Below, piece after piece: positions 57,492 through 64,000 of a stretch of 64,000 nucleotides of DNA; the stretch's first letter is position 1, and each line of letters opens with the position of its first letter. Under the pieces are notes generated by a model. It was not told where the DNA came from and ran no database searches. It was given only the letters and a program-made list of their open reading frames with translations. The translations under genes and the position numbers were made by a program. The stretch comes from Xanthomonas massiliensis (GTDB taxonomy: Bacteria > Pseudomonadota > Gammaproteobacteria > Xanthomonadales > Xanthomonadaceae): assembly GCF_900018785.1 (NCBI RefSeq), contig NZ_FCOY01000007.1, positions 916,632-980,631 on the forward strand, read 5' to 3'.

Positions 57492-58793
57492 TCAGGCCGG
57501 CGGTGCGAAACGGCGGCCGAGCCCGTCCCAGCAGCGCGCGTAGTCGCGCTGGCGGTGCGGCGCCTGCCAGGCCTGGGCGCTGGGCCGCAGCACCGCGCGC
57601 GTCTCGAACATGAAGGCCAGGGTGTCGGCGACCACGTCCGGCCGCGACAGGTCGGCATTGCTGGCCCGGGCGAAGGTGGCCGCGTCCGGGCCGTGGCCGG
57701 CCATGGCGTTGTGCAGCGACGCCCCGCCGGGGGCGAAGCCCTCGGCCTTGGCGTCGTAGGCGCCGTGCACCAGGCCCATGAACTCGCTGGCCACGTTGCG
57801 GTGGAACCACGGCGGCCGGAACGTGTGCTGGGCCACCAGCCAGCGCGGCGGGAAGATGGCGAAGTCCACGTTGGCCGTGCCCGGCACCGCGCCGGGCGAG
57901 GTGAGCACGGTGAAGATCGACGGGTCGGGATGGTCGAAGCTGATCGAGCCGATCGCGTTGAAGCGGCGCAGGTCGTAGCGGTACGGCACGCAGTTGCCGT
58001 GCCAGGCGACCACGTCCAGCGGACTGTGGTCGATCGGCGCGCGCCACAGCCGGCCCTGGAACTTGGCCAGCAGCTCGAACCCGCCGGCGACGTCCTCGAA
58101 CGCGGCCACCGGGGTCTCGAAGTCGCGCGCGTTGGCCAGGCCGTTGGCGCCGATCGGCCCCAGCTCGGGCAGGCGCAGCGGTGCGCCGAAGTTCTCCAGC
58201 ACGTAGCCGCGGGCCGGCCCGTCCGGCAGCGCCACCGCGAAGCGCAGCCCGCGCGGGACCACCGCCACCTGCCACGGCGCCACCTCAAGCACGCCCAGCT
58301 CGGTGGCGATGCGCAGCGCGCCCTGCTGCGGCACCAGCAGCAGCTCGGCGTCGGCGTCGAAGAACCAGCGCCCGGCCATGTCGCGGTCGGCGGCGTACAG
58401 GTGCACCGCCGCCCCGTCCATGGCCTGCGCCGAGCCGTTGCCGGCCATCGTGTACAGCCCTTCGACGAAATCGGCCGGTGCCTGCGGCAGCGGCAGCGGA
58501 TCCCAGCGCAGCGGGTCGGGTGGCACCGGCACCTGGTCGAAGTCGTTGTGGAAGCCGGGCGCGCCGGCGAACGCGGCGAACCCGCCGTGTGCCAGCGCCG
58601 GGCGGATCCGGTACAGCCAGCTGCGCCGGTTGTGCCCGCGCGGCGCGGTGAAGGCGGTGCCGGAGAGCTGCTCGGCGTACAGGCCGAAGGCGACCTGCTG
58701 CGGCGAGTTCTGCCCGACCGGCAGCGCGCCGGCGATGGCCTCGCTGGCGAACTCGTTGCCGAAACCGGTCATGTAGCCGCGTGCGTTGTCCAT
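57492..58793 (-). CDS. hmgA: Homogentisate 1,2-dioxygenase
   Basis: 433 residues, ATG at 58793 ([19 protein letters not shown]). It opens the homogentisate ring in tyrosine/phenylalanine breakdown. The iron ligands lie in [20 protein letters not shown] (His, Glu) and [16 protein letters not shown] (His). Other conserved blocks are [20 protein letters not shown] and [16 protein letters not shown]. It lies 50 bases downstream of hppD, with which it should form an operon. Confidence 0.96.
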   Translation of the reverse strand: MDNARGYMTGFGNEFASEAIAGALPVGQNSPQQVAFGLYAEQLSGTAFTAPRGHNRRSWLYRIRPALAHGGFAAFAGAPGFHNDFDQVPVPPDPLRWDPLPLPQAPADFVEGLYTMAGNGSAQAMDGAAVHLYAADRDMAGRWFFDADAELLLVPQQGALRIATELGVLEVAPWQVAVVPRGLRFAVALPDGPARGYVLENFGAPLRLPELGPIGANGLANARDFETPVAAFEDVAGGFELLAKFQGRLWRAPIDHSPLDVVAWHGNCVPYRYDLRRFNAIGSISFDHPDPSIFTVLTSPGAVPGTANVDFAIFPPRWLVAQHTFRPPWFHRNVASEFMGLVHGAYDAKAEGFAPGGASLHNAMAGHGPDAATFARASNADLSRPDVVADTLAFMFETRAVLRPSAQAWQAPHRQRDYARCWDGLGRRFAPPA

Positions 58794-58843
58794 GGGACAC
58801 CTCGTTAGCATGGCCCCGCCCGGGGACAGCGGAGGCGGCGCGC

Positions 58844-59959
58844 TCAGAGCACGCCGCGCTTGATCTGGTCGCGCTCGATGCTCTCGAACAGCGCCTGGAA
58901 GTTGCCCTCGCCGAAGCCCTCGTTGCCCTTGCGCTGGATGATCTCGAAGAAGATCGGCCCGACCGCGTTCTGGGTGAAGATCTGCAGCAGCTTGCGCCGG
59001 CCGGTCTCGCGGTCGGCGTCGATCAGGATGCGGTTGCGCGCCAGCCGCGGCACGTCCTCGCCGTGGTCGGGGATGCGCTGGTCGATCACCTCGAAGTAGG
59101 CCTCCGGCGTGTCCAGGAACGCCACCCCCGCCGCGCGCATGCGTTCCACCGTGGCGTAGATGTCGTCGGTGAACAGCGCCACGTGCTGGATGCCCTCGCC
59201 CTTGTAGGCGTCCAGGTATTCGTTGATCTGGCTCTTGGGATCGGAGGACTCGTTGAGCGGGATGCGCACGATGCCGTCGGGCGCGGTCATCGCCTTGGAC
59301 ACCAGCCCGGTGCGCGCGCCCTTGATGTCGAAGTAGCGGATCTCGCGGAAGTTGAACAGGCGCTCGTAGTAGTCGGCCCACTGCGCCATGTGGCCGGGGT
59401 AGAGGTTGTGGGTGAGGTGGTCGATGAAGGTCAGGCCGAAGCCCGGCGGCCGCTTCTCCGCGCCCGGCAGGAACGCGTAGTCCGGATCGGCGATGGTGCC
59501 GTCCGCGTCGTAGCGGTCCACCAGGTAGAGCATGCAGCCGCCGATGCCGCGGATCACTGGGGCCGCCACCGCCTTGGTCAGCTCGCGCGGGCCGATCGCC
59601 TCGGCGCCGTTGTTCAGCGCCTGCACGCGCACCCACTCGGCCGGCTTGCTGACGCGGATGGCGAAGCCGCAGGCGCACGGGCCGTGCGCGGCGGCGAAGT
59701 CGGCGGCGAAGGAATCCGGGTCCTCGTTGACCAGGAAGGTGCAGTCGTTCTGCCGCCAGGTGCTGATCGGGCGGCGGCGGTGGCGCGCCACCTCCACGAA
59801 GCCCATGCGGGCGAAGCAGTCCTTCAGCCGGTCGCCCTGGCCGGCGGGTGCGGCGAATTCGACGAACTCGAAGCCGTCGATGCCCATGGGATTGTCGAAG
59901 GTGGCCGGGGCCATGCCCGGGTCGTGGCGCGGGCCGGTGGCGCGGGGTCGTGCGTTCAT
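58844..59959 (-). CDS. hppD: 4-hydroxyphenylpyruvate dioxygenase
   Basis: 371 residues, ATG at 59959. It makes homogentisate, the substrate of the next gene. The Fe(II) ligands are His in [10 protein letters not shown], His in [11 protein letters not shown] and Glu in [19 protein letters not shown]. An N-terminal extension of about 20 residues precedes the conserved [16 protein letters not shown]. The promoter lies between it and the divergent MarR gene, beside the palindrome at 60059-60072. Confidence 0.96.
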   Translation of the reverse strand: MNARPRATGPRHDPGMAPATFDNPMGIDGFEFVEFAAPAGQGDRLKDCFARMGFVEVARHRRRPISTWRQNDCTFLVNEDPDSFAADFAAAHGPCACGFAIRVSKPAEWVRVQALNNGAEAIGPRELTKAVAAPVIRGIGGCMLYLVDRYDADGTIADPDYAFLPGAEKRPPGFGLTFIDHLTHNLYPGHMAQWADYYERLFNFREIRYFDIKGARTGLVSKAMTAPDGIVRIPLNESSDPKSQINEYLDAYKGEGIQHVALFTDDIYATVERMRAAGVAFLDTPEAYFEVIDQRIPDHGEDVPRLARNRILIDADRETGRRKLLQIFTQNAVGPIFFEIIQRKGNEGFGEGNFQALFESIERDQIKRGVL

Positions 59960-60058
59960 TGCGGTGTCCCTCCGGATGGCGGCCGCCCGCATCCCGGCGA
60001 GGGGACTAGGCGGGACGGCGCGTGAACCGCCAGAATGGCGGCTCACGTCCGCTTTGTA

Positions 60059-60072
60059 GTTTCATACGAAAC
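60059..60072. promoter_or_regulatory. Palindromic operator candidate between hppD and marR
   Basis: GTTTC-ATAC-GAAAC, with T/A and C/A flanks, lies 100 bases before hppD and 22 before the MarR ATG. A perfect 5-bp half-site palindrome of this size suits a MarR dimer. It is A/T-rich compared with its surroundings. Binding is inferred. Confidence 0.5.
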
Positions 60073-60094
60073 CACCATCAAGCCGCGCCGCAGC

Positions 60095-60580
60095 ATGAGC
60101 GAATCCGAGACGACCGCCGTACGCCATCCCGTCCTGATCAACCTGGAACAGTTCCTGCCGTTCCGGATCAGCGTCCTGTCCAACCGCGTCAGCGGCAACA
60201 TCGCGAAGATCTACGGCGAGCGCTACGGCATGGCGATCCCGGAGTGGCGGGTGATCACCATCCTGGCGCTGTACCCGAACTCCTCGGCCAGCGAAGTCTC
60301 CGACCACTCGGCGATGGACAAGGTCGCCGTCAGCCGCGCGGTGGCGCGGCTGCTGGAGCGCGGCTTCATCCGCCGCGAGACCCATGGCGACGACCGCCGC
60401 CGCTCGATGCTCACGCTCACCGCCGCCGGGCGCCAGGTCTACGAGACCGTGGCGCCGCTGGTCAACGAGATGGAAGGCCGGCTGATGTCGGTGCTCAGCC
60501 CGGCCGAACAGGAGCAGCTCGGCCGGCTGGTGGACAAGCTGGCCCGCGAAGGCGTGCCGAAGATGATCGCGCGCGACTAG
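60095..60580 (+). CDS. MarR family transcriptional regulator
   Basis: 161 residues. The ATG at 60095 is preferred to one at 60035, whose extension would run through the palindrome. The winged helix is ASEVSDHSAMDKVAVSRAVA followed by the wing THGDDRRRSMLTLT. N- and C-terminal helices form the dimer. It is divergent from hppD-hmgA and likely controls it, as MarR-type regulators of homogentisate genes do in relatives. The ligand is unknown. Confidence 0.9.
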   Translation: MSESETTAVRHPVLINLEQFLPFRISVLSNRVSGNIAKIYGERYGMAIPEWRVITILALYPNSSASEVSDHSAMDKVAVSRAVARLLERGFIRRETHGDDRRRSMLTLTAAGRQVYETVAPLVNEMEGRLMSVLSPAEQEQLGRLVDKLAREGVPKMIARD

Positions 60581-60610
60581 GGCACGCACGCCCCGGGCCG
60601 CCGGGGCCGT

Positions 60611-61204
60611 TCATCCCTGCGCCGGCGGCGCCCACTGCTTGAGGAAGGCGGCGAACTTGGCCTCGTCGTAGCTCTTGCCCTTCTCCAGGTCGCCGGTGAA
60701 CTGCGAGTGCAGCAGCTTGCCGTCGGCATCGAGCACGAACAGGTGCGGGTAACCCTTGATCGGCGGGAACTGGGCGAGGAACGCCTGGTTCTCGTTGTCC
60801 TCGCTGTAGTTCACCTTGACCCACACGTAGTTGGCGTCGCGCAGGCGGCGGATGTCGGCGTGGTCGGCGATGAACTGGTCCATGGCATGGCACCACGAGC
60901 ACCACTCCCCGCCCACGTCCAGCAGGATGTGCTTGCCGCCGCGCTTGGCCTCGACCTCGGCCGTGGCCAGGTCGGCGGCCGGGTCGCGCGCCGGGTCGAA
61001 GCTGGCGCTGAGCGCGGCGATGGCGGCGATGTCCGCCGCCGCCGGGGTGTTGCCCGAGGCCACCGGCTCGCTCGGGTCGGCCACCGGCGGCTTCTGCTCG
61101 GTGGTGTCCAGCGGCCGCGCCGGTTCCTCGTCGGCGGGCTTGCAGGCGGCCAGCGCCGCGCACAGGGCGATCGTCAGGGACAGGCGGGAATGGGCAGGCT
61201 TCAT
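60611..61204 (-). CDS. Thioredoxin-like lipoprotein
   Basis: 197 residues, ATG at 61204. Lipobox ALAAC near residue 21, then a flexible Pro/Glu-rich linker to about 65. The thioredoxin fold has the CxxC active site in GGEWCSWCHAMD and a cis-Pro in IKGYPHLFVLD. It probably acts as a periplasmic thiol oxidoreductase similar to the DsbD C-terminal domain. Its start shares one base with the POT transporter stop (TGATG), so the two are coupled. Confidence 0.88.
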   Translation of the reverse strand: MKPAHSRLSLTIALCAALAACKPADEEPARPLDTTEQKPPVADPSEPVASGNTPAAADIAAIAALSASFDPARDPAADLATAEVEAKRGGKHILLDVGGEWCSWCHAMDQFIADHADIRRLRDANYVWVKVNYSEDNENQAFLAQFPPIKGYPHLFVLDADGKLLHSQFTGDLEKGKSYDEAKFAAFLKQWAPPAQG

Positions 61205-62703
61205 CACTTCACTCCATGCATCAGGCGGTTGACCAGGGGCGCGATCAGCAGCAGCAGCACGCCCGCGCCGATCAGCGACCAGAAGCCGAAGGTATAGCCC
61301 TTCAGCGCCGACGCCACGGTCATGCCGCTGTCGCCGCTGATCAGCGCGGCGAAGATGCCCGAGAGGTTGTTGCCGATCGCCGTGGACAGGAACCAGCCGC
61401 CCATCGCGAAGCCCACCACCTTGGCCGGCGCCAGCTTGGTGGTCATCGACAGGCCGATCGGCGACAGGCACAGCTCGCCCACCGTCTGGATGACGTAGAC
61501 CATGAACAGCGTCCAGAACGGGATCTTGCCGGCGTCGTCGACCAGCGAGGACAGCGCGAACATCAGCAGCGCGAAGGCCAGGCCGTTGAACACCAGGCCC
61601 AGGCCGAACTTGCGCGGGATCGACGGGTTGGCCGACTTCAGCGCCACCCACAGCCACACGAACACCGGGCCCAGGGTCAGGATGGCGATGGAGTTGACCG
61701 ACTGGAACCAGCCCACCGGGAAGTTCCAGCCCCACAGGTCGCGATCGACGATGTTCTGGGCGAGGAAGTTGAACGAGCTGCCGGCCTGCTCGAAGAACAT
61801 GAAGAACAGCACGTTGAACACGAAGATGATCAGCATGGCCAGCGCGCGGTCGCGCTGCACCCGGCCCTCGCGGATGCCTTCCACCAGGATCATCGCGCAC
61901 AGCGCCACGAACAGCGCCACCAGGATCCAGCCGAGCACGCCGGCATCGATCAGCAGCAGGCCGTAGGCCACCGGGATGGCCACCAGGGTGCCGACCAGCA
62001 CCGCCAGGGTGCGGCCGAGCCCGGCGCCGCCGGCCGGCGGCTGGCCGATCGCGCCGAGCTGGCGGCGGCCGAACCAGAACCACACCAGGCCGATCAGCAT
62101 GCCGATGCCCGAGGCGATGAACACGGTCTTGTAGGCCGGCATGGCCTCGCTGCCGAAGATGCTGTCGGAGAGGATGCCGGTCAGGATCGGCGCGATGAAC
62201 GCGCCGGCGTTGATGCCCATGTAGAAGATGGTGAAGCCCGAATCCCGGCGCGGGTCGTCCAGGCCGTAGAGCTGGCCGACCATGGTGGAGATGTTGGGCT
62301 TGAACAGGCCATTGCCGGCGATGATCGTGGCCAGGCCGATCTTGAACACCTCCGGGTGCGGCACCGCGATCAGGAACAGGCCCACCGACATCACCGCCGC
62401 GCCGACCAGGATCGAGCGCTGGTAGCCGATCAGGCGGTCGGCGACGAAGCCGCCGAACAGCGCCGAGGCGTACACCAGCGCCAGGTAGGCGCCGTAGAGC
62501 TTGTTGGCCGGCGCCTCGCCGGCACCGGAGCCGCCGAAGAACTGCGCCACGATGTACAGGGTCAGCGCCCAGCGGATGCCGTAGAACGCGAAGCGCTCCC
62601 AGAACTCGGTCATGAACAGCATCCACAACGGCTTGGGATGGCCGAGCAGCGTGTCGTGGGCGGGCGGAACGGCGGTGGGAGGCGCGGAAACGTCGGCGCT
62701 CAT
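61204..62703 (-). CDS. POT family proton-coupled peptide transporter
   Basis: 499 residues, ATG at 62703. POT signatures: FMTEFWERFAFYGIRWALTL (the ExxERFxYY-type motif of helix 1), NGLFKPNISTMVGQLYG and FYMGINAGAFIAPILTGIL. It imports di- and tripeptides with H+. The spacing to tdo upstream is 157 bases on the same strand. It is coupled to the thioredoxin lipoprotein. Confidence 0.92.
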   Translation of the reverse strand: MSADVSAPPTAVPPAHDTLLGHPKPLWMLFMTEFWERFAFYGIRWALTLYIVAQFFGGSGAGEAPANKLYGAYLALVYASALFGGFVADRLIGYQRSILVGAAVMSVGLFLIAVPHPEVFKIGLATIIAGNGLFKPNISTMVGQLYGLDDPRRDSGFTIFYMGINAGAFIAPILTGILSDSIFGSEAMPAYKTVFIASGIGMLIGLVWFWFGRRQLGAIGQPPAGGAGLGRTLAVLVGTLVAIPVAYGLLLIDAGVLGWILVALFVALCAMILVEGIREGRVQRDRALAMLIIFVFNVLFFMFFEQAGSSFNFLAQNIVDRDLWGWNFPVGWFQSVNSIAILTLGPVFVWLWVALKSANPSIPRKFGLGLVFNGLAFALLMFALSSLVDDAGKIPFWTLFMVYVIQTVGELCLSPIGLSMTTKLAPAKVVGFAMGGWFLSTAIGNNLSGIFAALISGDSGMTVASALKGYTFGFWSLIGAGVLLLLIAPLVNRLMHGVK

Positions 62704-62860
62704 GCGGGTGATTCCCTGTGGCAGTGCGTGGAGGCATGGAAGGCGCCGGCAGGCGCCGGCGCGACAGGCGAGGATCACCGAGAGCCGGCATTCACGTCAA
62801 ATTGACCCGAATTTCCCTCTATGGCGCCCATTGGCAGCGTATGCCGGCCAACGTCGCCGA

Positions 62861-63730
62861 TCAATCGCGCGCGGACGCGACCCCGACCGAGGTCCGCACC
62901 TCGAACAGCTCGGGAAAGAAGGTCAGTTCCAGCGCCTGCCTGAGGAAATCCACGCCGCTGGAGCCGCCGGTGCCGCGCTTGAAGCCGATCACCCGCATCA
63001 CCGTGCGCATGTGGCGGAAGCGCCACAGCTGGAACTGGGTCTCCAGGTCCACCAGGTCCTCGGCCAGCGAATACTCGCGCCAGTAGCGGTCGGTGTTCTC
63101 GTAGATGCGCTCGAACACCGGCCGCAGCGCCGGGTCGGACACGTGCGCGGCGCGCCAGTCGCGCTGCAGCTGGGCGGCCGGGATCGCGTGCCCCCAGCGC
63201 GCCAGGTAGAGCAGGAATTCGTCGTACAGGCTCGGCGCCTCCAGCACCACGCGCAGCCGCGCCTGCCCGTCCGGGTCGTAGGCGAACACCTTGAGCATCT
63301 GCGCGTTCTTGTTGCCGAGCAGGAACTCGATGTAGCGGTACTGCAGCGACTGGAAGCCCGAGGCCGGGCCCAGGGTGTCGCGGAAGCCCATGTACTCGCT
63401 CGGGGTGAGCGTCTCCAGCACCGACCACTGCTCGGTGAGCAGGCGCAGCACCTGCTTGGCCCGCGCCAGCACCTTGCGGCACTGCCACACCTGGTCGCGC
63501 TGCAGGTGCGCCAGCGCGGCGTGCAACTCGTGCGCCAGCAGCTTGAGCCACAGCTCCGAGGTCTGGTGCTGGATGATGAACATCATCTCGTCGTGGTGCG
63601 GCGGATCGGACAACGGCTGCTGCGCGGACAGCAGCCGGTCCAGGCGCAGGTAGCCGCCGTAGGTCAGCCGCCCCTGCAGGTCGGTGTGGATGCCCGCTTC
63701 GAGCGGGCGCTGGTTCTTTTCGACGGGCAT
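62861..63730 (-). CDS. Tryptophan 2,3-dioxygenase
   Basis: 289 residues, ATG at 63730. A haem enzyme that opens the indole ring to N-formylkynurenine. The distal His and substrate region is [19 protein letters not shown]; the haem-ligand His is in [20 protein letters not shown]. Other conserved blocks are [16 protein letters not shown] and [18 protein letters not shown]. No kynurenine formamidase or kynureninase lies nearby in the window. Confidence 0.95.
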   Translation of the reverse strand: MPVEKNQRPLEAGIHTDLQGRLTYGGYLRLDRLLSAQQPLSDPPHHDEMMFIIQHQTSELWLKLLAHELHAALAHLQRDQVWQCRKVLARAKQVLRLLTEQWSVLETLTPSEYMGFRDTLGPASGFQSLQYRYIEFLLGNKNAQMLKVFAYDPDGQARLRVVLEAPSLYDEFLLYLARWGHAIPAAQLQRDWRAAHVSDPALRPVFERIYENTDRYWREYSLAEDLVDLETQFQLWRFRHMRTVMRVIGFKRGTGGSSGVDFLRQALELTFFPELFEVRTSVGVASARD

Positions 63731-63908
63731 GGCGGCAGGTCGGCGTCGGGAGTCGGCAAAGGTACCGCAGTGCCGCTGTCACACGGGCGTCAGCAATGCT
63801 GACAAGACTCCGGCAGAATGCCGCCAGGTGCTGTCCATCCGCTGCGCGGTGGGCACAGGGGGCGCCGTCACTGCAGTGCCATCCATCGAAAAGACTGGGG
63901 AGTCTTCC

Positions 63909-64000
63909 ATGCGATCCATGCAGCTTCGCGCCGCATTGCTGGCCTGTGCGCTGGCAACCGCCGGCCAGGCCCCGGCCCAGGTCGTCGTCAGCCAGATCTA
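63909..64000 (+). CDS. N-terminus of a secreted protein, possibly a lamin-tail/ExeM-type nuclease
   Basis: Only the first 30 codons are present, running to the window edge. GGGGAG lies about ten bases before the ATG. The signal peptide is MRSMQLRAALLACALATAGQ; the mature part begins AQVVVSQIY, the opening of lamin-tail domains found on ExeM/NucH-type extracellular nucleases (VISQVYGGG). Nothing more can be confirmed within the window. Confidence 0.55.
   Translation, partial: MRSMQLRAALLACALATAGQAPAQVVVSQI

Overview
The window is very GC-rich chromosomal DNA from a gammaproteobacterium, most likely family Xanthomonadaceae (a Lysobacter, Luteimonas or Pseudoxanthomonas relative). This rests on a Clp-type CRP-like regulator next to speD, the trpE/trpGDC arrangement with HAD and LysE genes, a fused MrpAB antiporter, an hmgA-hppD-MarR locus, and an AMP-ligase resembling those of aryl-polyene pigment clusters. 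I see no prophage, insertion sequence or CRISPR array. Most genes are housekeeping or catabolic and tightly packed, many with 1-4 base stop/start overlaps.

Layout. 1-6.4 kb: 5' end of an AMP-ligase; S9 peptidase with a Nudix-membrane fusion; hemF; an alpha/beta hydrolase. 6.4-13.9 kb (minus): a complete valine/isobutyryl-CoA operon (mmsA, acyl-CoA dehydrogenase, enoyl-CoA hydratase, 3-hydroxyisobutyryl-CoA hydrolase, mmsB) ending in etfB-etfA, with a divergent ScfR-type regulator at 14-15.4 kb and matching repeats at both promoters. 15.6-21.7 kb: attachment-like protein, tRNA-Gln followed by a tandem repeat array, rplM-rpsI, coq7, sugE, speD and clp. 21.7-26.3 kb (minus): trpG-lysE-DUF1543-trpD-trpC-HAD. 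26.6-38.9 kb (minus): a TonB-dependent receptor and a three-gene surface operon (DUF11/OmpA stalk, 1,227-residue beta-barrel, secreted DUF11-like protein). 39.4-43 kb (minus): lipid kinase, trpE with an unusual leader, threonine aldolase. 43-50 kb: a candidate small RNA, lactonase, GNAT, rpe, short DjlA-like protein, purC, Mpo1-like protein and an epimerase. 50.3-56.2 kb: Mrp Na+/H+ antiporter operon (AB, C, D, E, F, G). 56.2-64 kb: a lipoprotein, hmgA, hppD, a divergent MarR regulator, a thioredoxin lipoprotein, a POT peptide transporter, tryptophan 2,3-dioxygenase and the start of a secreted protein.

How the genes work together. Three amino-acid themes recur: tryptophan synthesis and breakdown, tyrosine breakdown through homogentisate, and valine breakdown to propionyl-CoA with its own electron acceptor (ETF). 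The surface genes at 26.6-38.9 kb separate the trpE block from the trpG block.

Main points for a second look: a probable sequencing-library artefact between etfB and etfA (Tn5 mosaic-end core inside a 52-bp duplication); the ~175-bp tandem array after tRNA-Gln; a plus-strand intrinsic terminator at 43.2 kb with no gene in front of it; a trpE leader in which tandem Trp codons lie beside a perfect complement of the trpE Shine-Dalgarno; and a 783-bp near-identical duplication in the DUF11/OmpA gene.
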